Assembly: GCA_026182355.1 (NCBI GenBank)
Contig: JAPFBL010000167.1
Span: 1,029,001 to 1,093,000, forward strand
DNA from: Hermatobates lingyangjiaoensis
Lineage: Eukaryota > Arthropoda > Insecta > Hemiptera > Hermatobatidae
Length of the DNA stretch: 64,000 nt
Direction of reading: 5' to 3'
Under the pieces are notes generated by a model, which was not told the DNA's origin, made no database searches, and worked only from the letters and a program-made list of their open reading frames with translations. Made by a program: the position numbers and the translations under genes. Shown here piece after piece: positions 1 through 12,187 of the stretch (its first letter is position 1; each line of letters begins with the position of its first letter).

Positions 1-705
1 TGTGAATGGTGCTGACTAGCAGTAAAGTGGGTCCTCATGCAGTAATCATGGACTCCTGAAAATAAAACTAGGCGTATTCACTGATATTATTTATATGAAA
101 TCCTTAGACTGATGCTGGTGTGAACCTGAAAAAATACCCTTTTCTTTTTTTTTTTGGATGTCGTATATGAAGAGATGATATTGAAAGTTGTTCTCATCCG
201 ATATTCGCTAAAATGTTCTGCAATTATCTTTAGAAACTAGAGGATTGATTTTTATAGACCGATGTTAAAAAAGTGTTTTATTATCAAATTAGCTTATTAT
301 AGCAACACGTTATTGTACAATCATTACCATAGCAATAAGCCAGCATACTACATACTCGTATGTCCCGTTCAAAGTCATTTTTTTTTTTTTGTCAGAGAAC
401 AAAAAAGCTCAGAACTTTTTTTGTCAGAGAGCATGCACCACCTGAAGGCACCACATGCATCAAAATCTTTAATGTTACACAATAATTTCCATTATGTTAT
501 GTAAATATAGCTTAAATATATAATAATTAACAATAATAAAATAACTATAATGATAACAGAGTAATTGCTATTAGAGTATACAGATAATACAGGCTATTAT
601 AATTTAATTCAGTAAATTAAAATTTCCATTATGCAAAGTCATATTAAAAATCTTATAAATCTATAATAGAATTTTACCAGTAAAATTGTAGAACTTCCTA
701 ATTTG
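1..705. other. non-coding, AT-rich
   Basis: No splice-bounded open frame with recognisable protein. Homopolymer T runs and a short open frame at 262-504 without domain features. Presumed sdk intron or 5' flank. Confidence 0.5.
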
Positions 706-1330
706 GTAAATTATTTTTAAAACAGTTTCAGTTATTTACTTTTGAAATGAATGATAAGATCATTCTGATACCTTGAAACGATAGATCAGTGTTTCTTAAA
801 CTTTTTTACTTCAGGGCGCACCTACGAAATAACGAAAAGCTTTGAGCTGCATCACTGATTTTGATATAGAAAATTTAGTACTGAAATTTGTAAAAAGGGA
901 AAATGGTGGGAAATTAATAAGAATATTTTTTTCCAAGAAGAGGAAATTCATTATCTTCATTAGTATTAGTGGAATGAAATAAACATTTCTTATGATATAA
1001 GACTAGTTTTGATATTTATGCATTGATTTCATTATTTGATAAATTGATCATTGATAAATTATTTTTAAAACAGTTTCAGTTATTTACTTTAATTACTTTA
1101 AAATGAATGATAAGATCATTCTAATACCTTGATATGATAGATCAGTATTTCTTAAACTTTTTTACTTCAGGGCGCACCTATGAAATAACGAAATGTATGT
1201 ACATCATTACATACATTTGGGCTGCATCACTGATTTTGTACTGAATAGGAAATAGGCTGCATAGGAAATTTAGTACTGAAATTTGAAAATAAGGAAAATT
1301 ATGGGAAATTAATAGGAATATTTTTTTCGT

Positions 1331-1363
<33 letters not shown>

Positions 1364-1617
1364 GGAGAGGGAGAGAGATCAGTAAGAAATGACTTAAATC
1401 CTCAAGGAAAAGAAAAAGGAAAGTATTATCTATTGCTGCTTAAACATTAAAGAAATGTACGTTCCAGTTCAAAAACAAGAGGTAGAGACTTGATTCAGAC
1501 TTAAAAACCAATGGCGTTTCTAAAATAAATGAAAATGATGCTAATTTTTAAATTATAAATCAGTTATATAAATTTATTTTTCTGTTATCCTGGGGTGCAC
1601 CAATGCGTCTGGGCGGG
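706..1617 (+). mobile_element. hAT-type non-autonomous element, partly tandem-duplicated and 3'-truncated
   Basis: A copy of the element at 49668-50149. The terminus CAGTGTTTCTTAAACTTTTT appears at about 787 and again, changed, at about 1146. The second start comes with about 75 bp of duplicated flank (711 and 1059 onward match, period about 348 bp). An AG-rich tract (1329-1378) sits where the family carries its GA tract. The right end stops near GGGGTGCACC at about 1593-1617 without a clear terminal repeat. Confidence 0.65.
1329..1378. repeat. (AG)n microsatellite
   Basis: About 50 bp of GA dinucleotides with two interruptions, inside the hAT-type element; the other copies carry a GA or CT tract at the same place. 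Confidence 0.9.
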
Positions 1618-2290
1618 CTGTTGTAGTAGAATCACTACTATACATTCTATTAGTAGAATGTTGATCTTTTTCCAAATGACTTGGTTATCACAAGTGATGT
1701 TAGAGTGATGAGGGAGGCGTTGCAGATTCTTGATGGCTCCAGTGAGCTGCCGTGTGATTGTGTGCAGTGGGACTCGGGAAGTCTGTTGTTAATGGGTCAC
1801 TTTGCTCCCATTCTCTCTGGCACAAACACTCTCTTTCTCCATCTCTCTCTCTCTCTCTCCCTAGAGACCACTCGACATGTGGCCTCTGCCTTAATCAACT
1901 AATTAGTTTCAGGTAAAGTTTTAATTGAGCTCAGTTTCCTTTAAAGACGACTCGACTTTATTAGCTAGGCACAATTGGATTGTGTGTTTGGTTTTAGAAT
2001 GCCAATTGCCGTTCTAATGCAAGTTTCCATTGATTGTGATTGTAACATCTTTCAAAGTTTGCATTTTTTATGTTCATATCAGAATTTAGTCTTTGTTTGA
2101 AATAACAACAAACCCTCTTTAAAAAATACTAAAACATCATTACATACCAGTCTTTGCATGATATGGCAAAATCATATTATGACACATAAATATAATAGTT
2201 ATTTCTATGTCTTTTCTCTGTAATTTCGTTTTATAAAATAATTGATATTCTGACTTTCTAAAATACAATTATTCAATATAATGATGATAA
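1618..2290. other. non-coding; CT-rich stretch near 1840-1860
   Basis: Contains an open frame at 1681-1902 with no recognisable domain and a short (CT)n tract. Nothing else supported. Confidence 0.4.
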
Positions 2291-2295
2291 TACGA

Positions 2296-2625
2296 TAATA
2301 GAGGACCAGTTAGCCCAGTCGCACCGTGATTGCTTCTGGACTGGTTGGTCAAAGATTTGGTACCCACTGTGGCACTCGATTTATTCACGTGGGAGGTGAA
2401 TACATCTGGGAACTACATTGTCCTATAAGAGAACGTTAAGTCGTCAGTCCCGAACCTGTAGGATGTCGTTAGAGATTCCTACACTAAATACACTTGAGTT
2501 AGGCAAAATTCAGGACTCCCAATGTTGAATCAATCTTTATTTTGTGATATCACAAAAGGCTAATGTACGGCCTATGAGTGTTTCCTTGTGGGACTACCTC
2601 TGCAATATAACCTAATATAATGATA
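2296..2625 (+). mobile_element. tRNA-derived SINE copy 1
   Basis: The head holds an A-box-like TAGCCCAGTCG (2311-2321) and a weak B-box about 30 bp later. The middle (TTTATTCACG, about 2380) and tail match the SINE at 30855-31155. The last about 75 bp also match the 3' end of the LINE fragment at 32086-32482, as expected of a SINE using its partner LINE. It ends in AACCTAATATAA. Confidence 0.65.
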
Positions 2626-3228
2626 GAAACTATATAAGAATAGTAATAATGTAATAGAATATTATTTATGTCCTTGCAGCATCGTGTCTTTTGCTCAATC
2701 AATAAATCATTGGAAGAGGATGTAAGTCCATTTATCTTCCCTAATCCTGTTTTATTATTTTGTGGATAGATCCTGCTTAATAGAGAAAGAAAAATAGAAT
2801 CCTTTCCAATGAGAGGACATATTGATAGTAATGTGTTATATTTTTTTTACATTTGAGTCGTTGCAATCCAAAGTTTTAAATTGCGATCATTGATTTTTAT
2901 CTGTAGTTTACTGTGATGATGAATGGTGAAAGAGGATGGTGGAGAGAGCAGTGTAGAGGCGTGCTGTTCTGCGTGTCTACCACGCAGTACAAGAGGTCTG
3001 GCAGGAAGTGGCTGGCACTTGGAAGGGACACGTGCACTCCCACGTGTCTTGCCTCACCGGGCCCTTCAGTCCTTCCCCAGTCCTTTCTCCAATAATACAG
3101 CAGTTTGCTTTTGCAATATCTTCTTAATGGACTCTCTCACAGATACACTTCTTTAACAACACAATTCACATCGAATACTGTGGAAATCGCTTTAGAGTGC
3201 TTATTTTTAATAACAATAACGTACTGAT
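2626..3228. other. non-coding, with a GC-richer patch at 2910-3080
   Basis: Two overlapping short open frames (2913-3095, 2923-3156) lie in a patch much richer in GC than its surroundings. No domain, splice context or homology recognised. Confidence 0.4.
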
Positions 3229-5437
3229 AACATCAAGCACAGGACCTGCTGTCATAAAGTCTTAAAACCAATCATAACATCAAGCACAGGACCTGCTGTC
3301 GTACAGTCTTAAAACCAATCATAACATCAAGCACAGGACCTGCTATCATACAGTCTTAAAACCAATCATAACATCAAGCACAGGACCTGCTGTCGTACAG
3401 TCTTAAAACCAATCATAACATCAAGCACAGGACCTGCTATCATACAGTCTTAAAACCAATCATAACATCAAGCACAGGACCTGCTGTCGTACAGTCTTAA
3501 AACCAATCATAACATCAAGCACAGGACCTGCTATCATACAGTCTTAAAACCAATCATAACATCAAGCACAGGACCTGCTGTCGTACAGTCTTAAAACCAA
3601 TCATAACATCAAGCACAGGACCTGCTGTCATACAGTCTTAAAACCAATCATAACATCAAGCACAGGACCTGCTGTCATAAAGTCTTAAAACCAATCATAA
3701 CATCAAGCACAGGACCTGCTGTCGTACAGTCTTAAAACCAATCATAACATCAAGCACAGGACCTGCTGTCGTACAGTCTTAAAACCAATCATAACATCAA
3801 GCACAGGACCTACTGTCGTACAGTCTTAAAACCAATCATAACATCAAGCACAGGACCTGCTGTCATACAGTCTTAAAACCAATCATAACATCAAGCACAG
3901 GACCTGCTGTCATAAAGTCTTAAAACCAATCATAACATCAAGCACAGGACCTGCTGTCGTACAGTCTTAAAACCAATCATAACATCAAGCACAGGACCTG
4001 CTGTCGTACAGTCTTAAAACCAATCATAACATCAAGCACAGGACCTACTGTCGTACAGTCTTAAAACCAATCATAACATCAAGCACAGGACCTGCTGTCG
4101 TACAGTCTTAAAACCAATCATAACATCAAGCACAGGACCTGCTGTCGTACAGTCTTAAAACCAATCATAACATCAAGCACAGGACCTGCTGTCCTACAGT
4201 CTTAAAACCAATCATAACATCAAGCACAGGACCTGCTGTCGTACAGTCTTAAAACCAATCATAACATCAAGCACAGGACCTGCTGTCATACAGTCTTAAA
4301 ACCAATCATAACATCAAGCACAGGACCTGCTGTCGTACAGTCTTAAAACCAATCATAACATCAAGCACAGGACCTGCTGTCGTACAGTCTTAAAACCAAT
4401 AATAACATTAAGCACAGGACCTGCTGTCATACAGTCTTAAAACCAATCATAACATCAAGCACAGGACCTACTGTCGTACAGTCTTAAAACCAATCATAAC
4501 ATCAAGCACAGGACCTACTGTCGTACAGTCTTAAAACCAATCATAACATCAAGCACAGGACCTGCTGTCGTACAGTCTTAAAACCAATCATAACATCAAG
4601 CACAGGACCTACTGTCGTACAGTCTTAAAACCAATCATAACATCAAGCACAGGACCTGCTGTCGTACAGTCTTAAAACCAATCATAACATCAAGCACAGG
4701 ACCTGCTATCATACAGTCTTAAAACCAATCATAACATCAAGCACAGGACCTACTGTCGTACAGTCTTAAAACCAATCATAACATCAAGCACAGGACCTGC
4801 TGTCGTACAGTCTTAAAACCAATCATAACATCAAGCACAGGACCTACTGTCGTACAGTCTTAAAACCAATCATAACATCAAGCACAGGACCTGCTATCAT
4901 ACAGTCTTAAAACCAATCATAACATCAAGCACAGGACCTACTGTCGTACAGTCTTAAAACCAATCATAACATCAAGCACAGGACCTACTGTCGTACAGTC
5001 TTAAAACCAATCATAACATCAAGCACAGGACCTGCTATCATACAGTCTTAAAACCAATCATAACATCAAGCACAGGACCTGCTGTCGTACAGTCTTAAAA
5101 CCAATCATAACATCAAGCACAGGACCTGCTATCATACAGTCTTAAAACCAATCATAACATCAAGCACAGGACCTACTGTCGTACAGTCTTAAAACCAATC
5201 ATAACATCAAGCACAGGACCTACTGTCGTACAGTCTTAAAACCAATCATAACATCAAGCACAGGACCTGCTGTCATACAGTCTTAAAACCAATCATAACA
5301 TCAAGCACAGGACCTGCTATCATACAGTCTTAAAACCAATCATAACATCAAGCACAGGACCTGCTGTCGTACAGTCTTAAAACCAATCATAACATCAAGC
5401 ACAGGACCTGCTGTCATACAGTCTTAAAACCAATCAT
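3229..5437. repeat. 47-bp tandem repeat array, 47 copies (minisatellite)
   Basis: A head-to-tail array of exactly 2209 bp, equal to 47 units of 47 bp, followed by six bases of a 48th. The unit runs from AACATCAAGCACAGG to AAACCAATCAT. Nearly all variation is in a short window (CTGCTGTCGTACAG and variants), giving about six unit types. A five-unit block (types CATACAG, CATAAAG, CGTACAG, CGTACAG, CTACTGTCG) occurs twice in succession at units 9-13 and 14-18, a 235-bp higher-order repeat. No spacers, so it is not a CRISPR array. Confidence 0.97.
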
Positions 5438-5860
5438 AACATCTCTTTACAAAATACTCGACCTCTGAGATCATTGTTTGTTTGTTTGCTCAACAGTGTC
5501 TCCTACAAAAGATACTCGTACATTTTTTCTTTTGTAGACAAAAAAAATTATCCACAAAAGATAAATTTGTAGATCAATGTGTTTATTTTTCTATTTTTCA
5601 ATAAATAAAAATATATTGGCAAATTAAACATAAATTTATTTTATATTTTTCGAACTAATTTTTTAATAGGGTTAAGAGTTTATTATATTTGTTTGCGTAA
5701 CCAGTTAAAATAATGTAACATTTTCATTATAATTTGAAAGATCTTTGGTTTTCTCTGATGGCAAGTATATGTACTGGTATAAGATGAAAGTCTGAGACTA
5801 ATAACACCAGTCTAAAATTCTAACGTAGCGTAATCAGTTATTATATGGTATTTACTTATT
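5438..5860. other. non-coding, AT-rich
   Basis: No gene or repeat recognised beyond short T-rich runs. Confidence 0.4.
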
Positions 5861-5861
5861 G

Positions 5862-6008
5862 TAGGGTAAAAAGCAGATAGATAACTCTCTGATGAAATTG
5901 TATTTTTTAGTTAATGCCTGAGGAAGGACACTACGTGTTCGAAACGTGTTGTTTATACGATTAAATTTGTATATGTGGAGACCATTTCATTAGCTTTTTA
6001 CCCTACAA
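5862..6008 (+). repeat. short PLE-type terminal repeat with hammerhead-like core
   Basis: A 16-bp inverted repeat (TGTAGGGTAAAAAGC and its complement) bounds a segment carrying a hammerhead-like motif and the family sequence TGTGGAGACC. Related copies lie at 10931-11200, 17605-17925, 19066-19215 and, inverted, 31942-32030. Confidence 0.6.
5917..5953 (+). ncRNA. hammerhead-like ribozyme motif
   Basis: Core CTGAGGA at 5918-5924, one extra A, stem II GGACAC with GTGTTC, GAA at 5941, near-palindromic stem III ACGTGT, then T. Stem I is weak (one or two pairs). Probably decayed. Confidence 0.5.
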
Positions 6009-8167
6009 CAAGAAGTCTAAAATTAAATCCTTGATTATAATTCCACGAAAATAAATATTTTAAGGACTTTCTCAAATTTTGAAAATTAACGGAAAATTGG
6101 CAAATCTTACGACCACTTTTGGTGGCAAAAATAGTTGCTACAGTAGTGTACTGACCACCATGAATGAGAAGTTTTATATGGAAAGTCCTTGTCTGTTAAT
6201 GAAGAATTTTCTTAGTTTTATCATTTAATTAGAATTTTTCATCCTTATTAATGAAGTGTTAAATAAATTGAAAAACTTTTCCGTTGAAGAGTATACATAA
6301 GACTTTTAACCAGGAGTTAAGTTAGATTACTTCCTTGTTAAATACATGGAAGAGGATAGAATTACGGCAAGATGATTAAGCGAGATAACCTGTTCCTTGG
6401 TGCCTGTTATCGGGAACACAGAAATAGGGACAGTTCTGCCGTAGCCACAGTGTCCAGTGTGCTTGCCTTCCCCTCAATCGATACCCTTATCTTATTAATG
6501 GATCTACTTATCACTGGCCGGTCCCCCGTTTCATTTTTTCAAGTGGCTTCCCCTCCTCCTCTCTCAAACTTTCACTACATTAATCTATCCCAATCTATTC
6601 TTCTTTTCCTGTTCCTGACAACTTGCATCTTCCCTCCATTATTCCTATATACTTCATTTTGTATTATTTTTTTTTTTTTTTTTAAAAAAAGAACAATTTC
6701 AACTTTATATTATTCTTATAAACATTTAAAATAGAATACATGGTTTAAAGAAAAGACAAAATTGGAATTACTTTCTTCAACTAATTTAACTAACTTAACA
6801 GCTTCATTTTTATTCTTGCATATCAATGTCTTGCTCTCTTTAAGAAAGTTTAAAAAGAAACAGCAACTTGAAATATGTCCAAGCGGGAGCTTTAAGAGAT
6901 GAATCGACTACTTGTTTCAAGCCAAATTAAATTCTTTTCTTTTTTTTTTTAAAAAAAAAACAGTTGCTTTAAGTTTTTCTGAACCAAAACTTTAACAATT
7001 GGTCTCCTTAGGGTATTTAATTTCCCGCAATATTATTTATATTCAGTTATAACTAGTAGGCATATGTAGACCTTTTACGGTTTGTCTCTCTTCTGGTTAT
7101 GAGAACTAAAAACAGTTGTAAAATAACGAACTGTTTGAAATAGAAATGGTAACATTGTCTTACCTAAGAAATTGTAATCCAGGAGAGAAGTGATTCATTT
7201 AGCTTCTTCATGTGTTCTACTGCCTGTAAACTTAAAATAAATGTGTTGTTATCTTTAAAAGTGTAAGTTTGAATTGTCAACTACTACCTATCTTGTATCC
7301 ACTAAGTGTGGTGTTTTTGTAGAAAGTTAACTTTTAACTTGTTTTTGTTAACTCAGCGAGTTAAATGGTCGACCTTGCAGGTTGGACCTCTTATAATCTG
7401 CTGGGCGTGTTAATACTAAAGTTTTGTTATAAAACCTTTGTTGTTAATTCTACTATATTTTTTAGCCCTGCAATTGTACTACTTTGGCAATGCCATTTTT
7501 AACATTTGATACATTTTTGGAAAACCTTCTGGACCCTATTACATTTTGGGATAGGCACAAGATTTTTTTGTCTCATTCTCAAAGCTGCATTATCTCTATG
7601 GTTTGAAAAGAATATACTGTAAGTTTGAAATTTGGGAATAAGGTTTTATGGTTTTAAGTTGGGGAATGCTAAGTAGGCTGTTACGTCTGCTTAGTGTCAC
7701 CTAAGTTCAGTGTTACCTTGGACCGGGTCCAACGGAATTTTGATGTTTTCTGGACATCTGAAGACATGTAGCGACCAATGGGTGGTATCACCTAACTTTA
7801 GTTTTTCCAAAAGTTGAATCCCTCTACCTCCGCACTGATGCCAACAAAACGGCTTACTGCGGCCTGCAGCAGCCACAGCCAAGTATTCTTATAAGAGAGA
7901 CATTACTGCGAAAATACTTGACCAGCGGATCACCAAATCTAATTTTTTTATAAATTTACCAAAAAGAAAAGTTCATCCTAAAATTTAAAAAAAAAAATAT
8001 TTTTTTACCAATTTCCCGTTTTATAAATTTAATTATAAAATATATTTTTTTTAAAGTTCAATGTAACTTCAATTTTCATAGATTTGAAAATTTTCACATT
8101 TTTTTTTTAAAGTATTATAACAAAAACTTCGGTGAACTGGAGCCGAATCCACAAAATTTTTCTGGTG
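6009..8167. other. non-coding region
   Basis: Holds an open frame at 6372-6734 that ends in low-complexity Phe/Lys and a minus-strand open frame at 7697-7882 in a GC-richer patch. Neither has a recognisable domain. Poly-T runs at 6666-6683 and 6940-6960. Confidence 0.4.
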
Positions 8168-8595
8168 ACAAGAAAAAATTACAAAGTTTTCTTATCTCGA
8201 GCACATATTCTCTAGGTTATTCTTCTCTATCGAGGTTTTGTCCAGCATCAAACAATGCCCAAAAAACAGCTTTAAGCCAATGTTTCGTATATATATCTAG
8301 ACATCTTCAGGACTAAATCAATATAGAATTAATTGCAATAAGATGAAAAAATAAAATACATAATTTTTATGGATATACATTATTACCTTGTATATCTATA
8401 TAAATAGTTTAAATTATTTTTTTTTTATGTTATTGTAATTAATTTTGTATTGTTGTAGTCCTGAAGATGTCCAGAAATATAGTCAAAACGTTGGCTTAAT
8501 GGTGTTCTTTTCAGAATTGTTTGCCCTGGACTAATACTCTATAAAGAAGAATAACCTAGAGAATATGTGCTCGAGATAAGAAAACTTTGTGCTTT
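8168..8595. repeat. long inverted repeat with PLE-type motif in each arm
   Basis: Left arm from about 8168 to 8312 and right arm from about 8455 to 8595 are diverged reverse complements. They share AGTTTTCTTATCTCGAGC, the CTGAAGATGTC core and an ending close to CGAAACRTTGG. The centre is AT-rich and not obviously symmetrical. Confidence 0.7.
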
Positions 8596-9500
8596 TATTT
8601 AAGGAATTCGTCAATTTCAGTTTAACATTAAGATAGAAACCTCTAGTAAAGTTTAGTGTATTAATTCTGAATTATTCTCCCGCTTTCTTATCCATCTCAT
8701 TTAGAGAATTGTTAAAGAAGCAATTTATATTTCATGGTTTTAGCATCACTTTAATCTGATCATTTGAAAATTGAAGTATTAGAGTAACTTAAAGTACTGA
8801 CTTATTAATATTTAAAAACTCTTTAAAGATTAAATATGATAGTAGGTTTCCTGTTGAAATGTTATCGTTGTTGTATTTGAGGGCACATAATCAATTAAAT
8901 ACCTATTTTTGGCTTCTTATATCAAATTAGATATTTAATTTTTTTTTTCTTTGAATAATTGCTTGCACTATTAGCTTGTTCTATTAACTGTAGAAGTTAT
9001 TTAGTTTAACTAATCGTTTTGAACCGAATGAAAACTTTTTAATCTTGTAACGTGTAAGTATTAAACACAGTTACTGTTAGATTAATGGTAAATATGTGCC
9101 CTAACCGTTATACGATAAACCATTTTTCCTACTCTCTTTCCAAAATATTTGTTTATCCACTTTTTCTTCTCGCTCAGTGAAAAGGTTAATTTGTTTTCTT
9201 AATGTCAATCTTATTTTTATAGTATCCACTTTGCACCTCCGACCTTAATGATCAGAAATATCTTCATTAAAATATTAGTTCGAACGGGTAGGCCAGGTTA
9301 CAGTGGCAGGCTCACAAGAAAACACATATTGACCGAAAATTGGCCCTTTATGGTACCAGAAAATGATCGTTATACATCGAAAGTCCTTAATTTTTCCTAT
9401 CTCATGTGTGTTTAGAATAGGGCTATTTTAAGAAATACTCGATATCCTGCAGGCTCGGACCGATGGATTAACGAACCGATAATTATCGAACACCGGATCT
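8596..9500. other. non-coding, AT-rich
   Basis: No supported feature. Confidence 0.4.
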
Positions 9501-9779
9501 GGCAGTCCATAGGTGAGCAGTTACCCTGGCCCTTTCGCACGAAGTAAGAGTGTATTTTTATAATAACATTATCAAAAATCTCTGAGCTAGAAACGATATT
9601 ATCACTCAATTCATTAAAATAGTTGAAGTACTCCTCGTGAATTGGAATGATATTCCAGGATATTCAATGAATGTTTTACTGCCCTGTGACATTTTAAAGC
9701 TTAAACTCAAGAAAGGTCCTTGTGATACAGGCTTTCTAATAACCACTTGCATTTCATAGGGGTCTTCTCTGACGTAACA

Positions 9780-9905
9780 ACCTCTCCGAGGGAATACGAG
9801 CACAGATTTATTCAGCTCCCGCGTGAATAAATCGAAGGCCAGAATAGGTATTTAATCCCGTTTCAATCAGACCAGAGGTGAACACCCTGAGCACTTCTTA
9901 ACCAT
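9780..9905 (-). mobile_element. tRNA-derived SINE, partial copy, minus strand
   Basis: Reverse complement contains TCTGGCCTTCGATTTATTCA, matching the SINE body at about 30913-30940, preceded by a tRNA-like head with a decayed B-box. Its outer limit (possibly to about 9450) is uncertain. Confidence 0.5.
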
Positions 9906-10930
9906 AAGACTATCTCAATGCTAACCCCTACTTTACCAACTATTCCAGTCATCAGCCAAACTGCACAGCCTCAAGTGAAAGGTCTCGTCGATCTACCGCC
10001 TTTGTCAGAACAAGTGAATGTTTCACTACATCGCGGCCAGAACGCTACACCATGTCTAAAAGATAACTTTTTCTTGTTCGCATTCATACCCTGTTCCCTA
10101 AACTTCTTTCAAAAACTACATTGCATTCACTGATATTTGCAATCGTTTTGTCATTCACTAAGCTGCTGTAAACGATTATATATAACACAGGCAATCATGA
10201 AAATTCGTTACAAAAATTGTTGTCTTAAAAAAATCCTTAAACAGATCTACAATAGTTCAACGAGTTTATAATTAAAAACATCAAAGATGACACATGTTTG
10301 TCTTCTTGGAATCAAATCAATACCTGGACTGTATCTTTATTTTAAATATTAGTTTCTGTTGAATTTAATTTTTCTCTTAATTTTCTTTTGTCCACAAATC
10401 TTTGCATTACTGAGTTAAGTAAGTATATATTTCATTATAAATGTCCAAATTAATTATTATTAAAATAACACAAAAGATCGTCATTTGATTTTAATGTTTG
10501 AAAACGAACAGACATATTTGCTAAAGAGTTGAGACAGCCGATTCCTATTTCGTATTCCGCTCTATTTTGTTTCAAACATTTCCCATGTACGCTAAACACT
10601 TTCAGCTAAGGATTCCAGTTCATCTTGCGATTTAGTTGTCACAATTGGGCTGAACTTCCATCCACTCAACCCCAACTGATTCAAACTACTTTCAACTGAA
10701 TTGTTCAGTTGATAACTGTATAAACTTGGTAAATTATGCACCGAGAATAATTTATAATACTTGGCCAAAGTCTTTTAACTGGAAATATACTCTTAAAAAC
10801 AATTCTATCTTCAATTTTACCTTTTCTTAATTTGTAATTAGTAAAGTGTTGTGATCGACAAAAATCGATTGTCAGATATAGACGGATTTATGCATTCTGA
10901 AATTACCTGAATTCATTCTTGATGTTTACT
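9906..10930. other. non-coding region
   Basis: An open frame at 9918-10133 has no recognisable domain; the rest is AT-rich and featureless. Confidence 0.4.
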
Positions 10931-11200
10931 CCTAACATGTGTAAATACCACACTATAACAGATTACGCAGTTAATGAATTAAAAATGGCCTGTCAAGCCT
11001 CCCCAGTCAATCTCTTTTATAAGTTGTTTCTTATGATTGTTTCCCTCAATATTATATATATTTTTTCTACATGTAACCTGAAGAAGAACATCAAAGTGTT
11101 CGAAACGCGTTGTTTAGTTTCTTGTAATAAACTTTTTTGTGTGGAGACTTACTCGTAATCCTTTTCCTAACATGAGTAAATACCACACTATAACAGATTT
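10931..11200 (+). mobile_element. PLE-type terminal repeat flanked by 33-bp direct repeats
   Basis: GTAAATACCACACTATAACA occurs at about 10942 and again at about 11179, both preceded by CCTAACATG, bracketing a segment with a hammerhead-like motif and TTTTTGTGTGGAGACTT. The same edge sequence recurs at 17605 and 19180. Confidence 0.6.
11075..11114 (+). ncRNA. hammerhead-like ribozyme motif
   Basis: Stem I AAC with GTT (3 pairs), core CTGAAGA at 11078-11084, one extra A, stem II GAACA with TGTTC, GAA at 11102, palindromic stem III ACGCGT, then T at the expected cleavage site. Confidence 0.6.
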
Positions 11201-11942
11201 CCAATTCTTACGGTTGAAAGATCTTAGGTTTTTTTCACCATTTCATATTGTGGTTTGATCATTGATATATATATTTTTGTATTTGTGTGAATAGGTGTAT
11301 GGGTAAGCAAACTTTTGTAAACAGTATTAAGTGTTACAACATTTGAAAAATCTTGATGAAATTTTAACAGATATACCGTTATTTTTTAGGAAAGATTCTT
11401 ATTGTGTTTTGGGTGAAACACTGATTAAGTAAATACTGAATGATTAGAAAGGTGCTTTTTGGTACTTTATTTAATAATTGGCACAAAATTCTTCCAAAAT
11501 TTACTGCTTGATCCATAATTAATAAATCATTTATTCAGTATTGCCTTAATAAAACTATTGCACTTTTAACAATTTTATAAATTTAATTTATTAGAAGATT
11601 TATTTATATTAATTTGATTACAATTTTAATTGGCATAAACCAATTTTATGGATTTTAACATCCGAACGAAGATGGTAGCAGTATTTTTTCAGCGATTTTG
11701 TCCAATCCCAATACAAAAAGTTCCATCATCCTTAACCTCAACTCTAAATCATTTTATCCTGCACCTAGCATCCCAATGAATCGCTACTCACTGACTGGTG
11801 TAAAAGTAGTTGTAATCCTGAACGGAAAATTCAATTTAAGTGGATTGTCATGAAGCTTTTCTGATCAATTATATATAACTGTAACTGTATGGTCATTTTA
11901 TATGATATAGTTAATGGGTTATTTCCACTGAGGTTAGAAATA
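11201..11942. other. non-coding; PLE fragment at start
   Basis: 11205-11270 carries GTTGAAAGATCTTAGG and TGTGGTTTGATCATTGAT, a fragment of the commonest palindrome family, followed by a short TA run. The remainder is AT-rich. Confidence 0.45.
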
Positions 11943-12096
11943 TTAGAATTAGTAATAATACAATCCGTCATACCTCGTAAAGTTTCAGAAAAGCTCGACC
12001 GGTTTCGGGTCGTCTGGATCCCAACGGACCCGAAACCGGTCGAGCTTTTCTGAAACTTTACGAGATATGACGGATTGTATTATTACTAATTCTAAT
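11943..12096. repeat. palindrome, 70-bp arms, next to exon 1
   Basis: Arms 11943-12012 and 12027-12096 are near-perfect reverse complements with a 15-bp centre. Each arm contains CCCGAAACCGGTCGAGC, i.e. GAA followed by palindromic ACCGGT and C, with CAGACGA before it, so it looks like a degenerate hammerhead-type core. It lies 91 bp upstream of an exon. Confidence 0.9.
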
Positions 12097-12187
12097 TTTA
12101 TATGATGTCATACTTTTCTTAATCTGTTAACAGATAGTTAATAGATGAAGCGTGATTACAAGGAAATAACTAGTTTCTTGCTTGCAG

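Noticed and set aside
2913..3156. GC-richer overlapping open frames as a missed sdk exon
   Set aside because: No Ig-like residues, and no splice sites that would give the phase-1 first half of Ig1.
3229..5437. Regular repeats resembling a CRISPR array
   Set aside because: Units abut with no unique spacers, and the genome is eukaryotic; this is a minisatellite.
6372..6734. 120-codon open frame
   Set aside because: Half is low-complexity from T and A runs; no domain or splice context.
8168..8595. Palindromes as classical DNA transposons (MITEs)
   Set aside because: The arms carry PLE-type hammerhead termini and PLE coding nearby; TA tracts flank them but no consistent target duplication is seen. 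A transposon origin is not fully excluded for copies lacking the motif.
12145..12187. Possible start codon just upstream of the Ig1 exon
   Set aside because: The frame is open by chance through the acceptor; it would give a protein starting mid-domain with no signal peptide.
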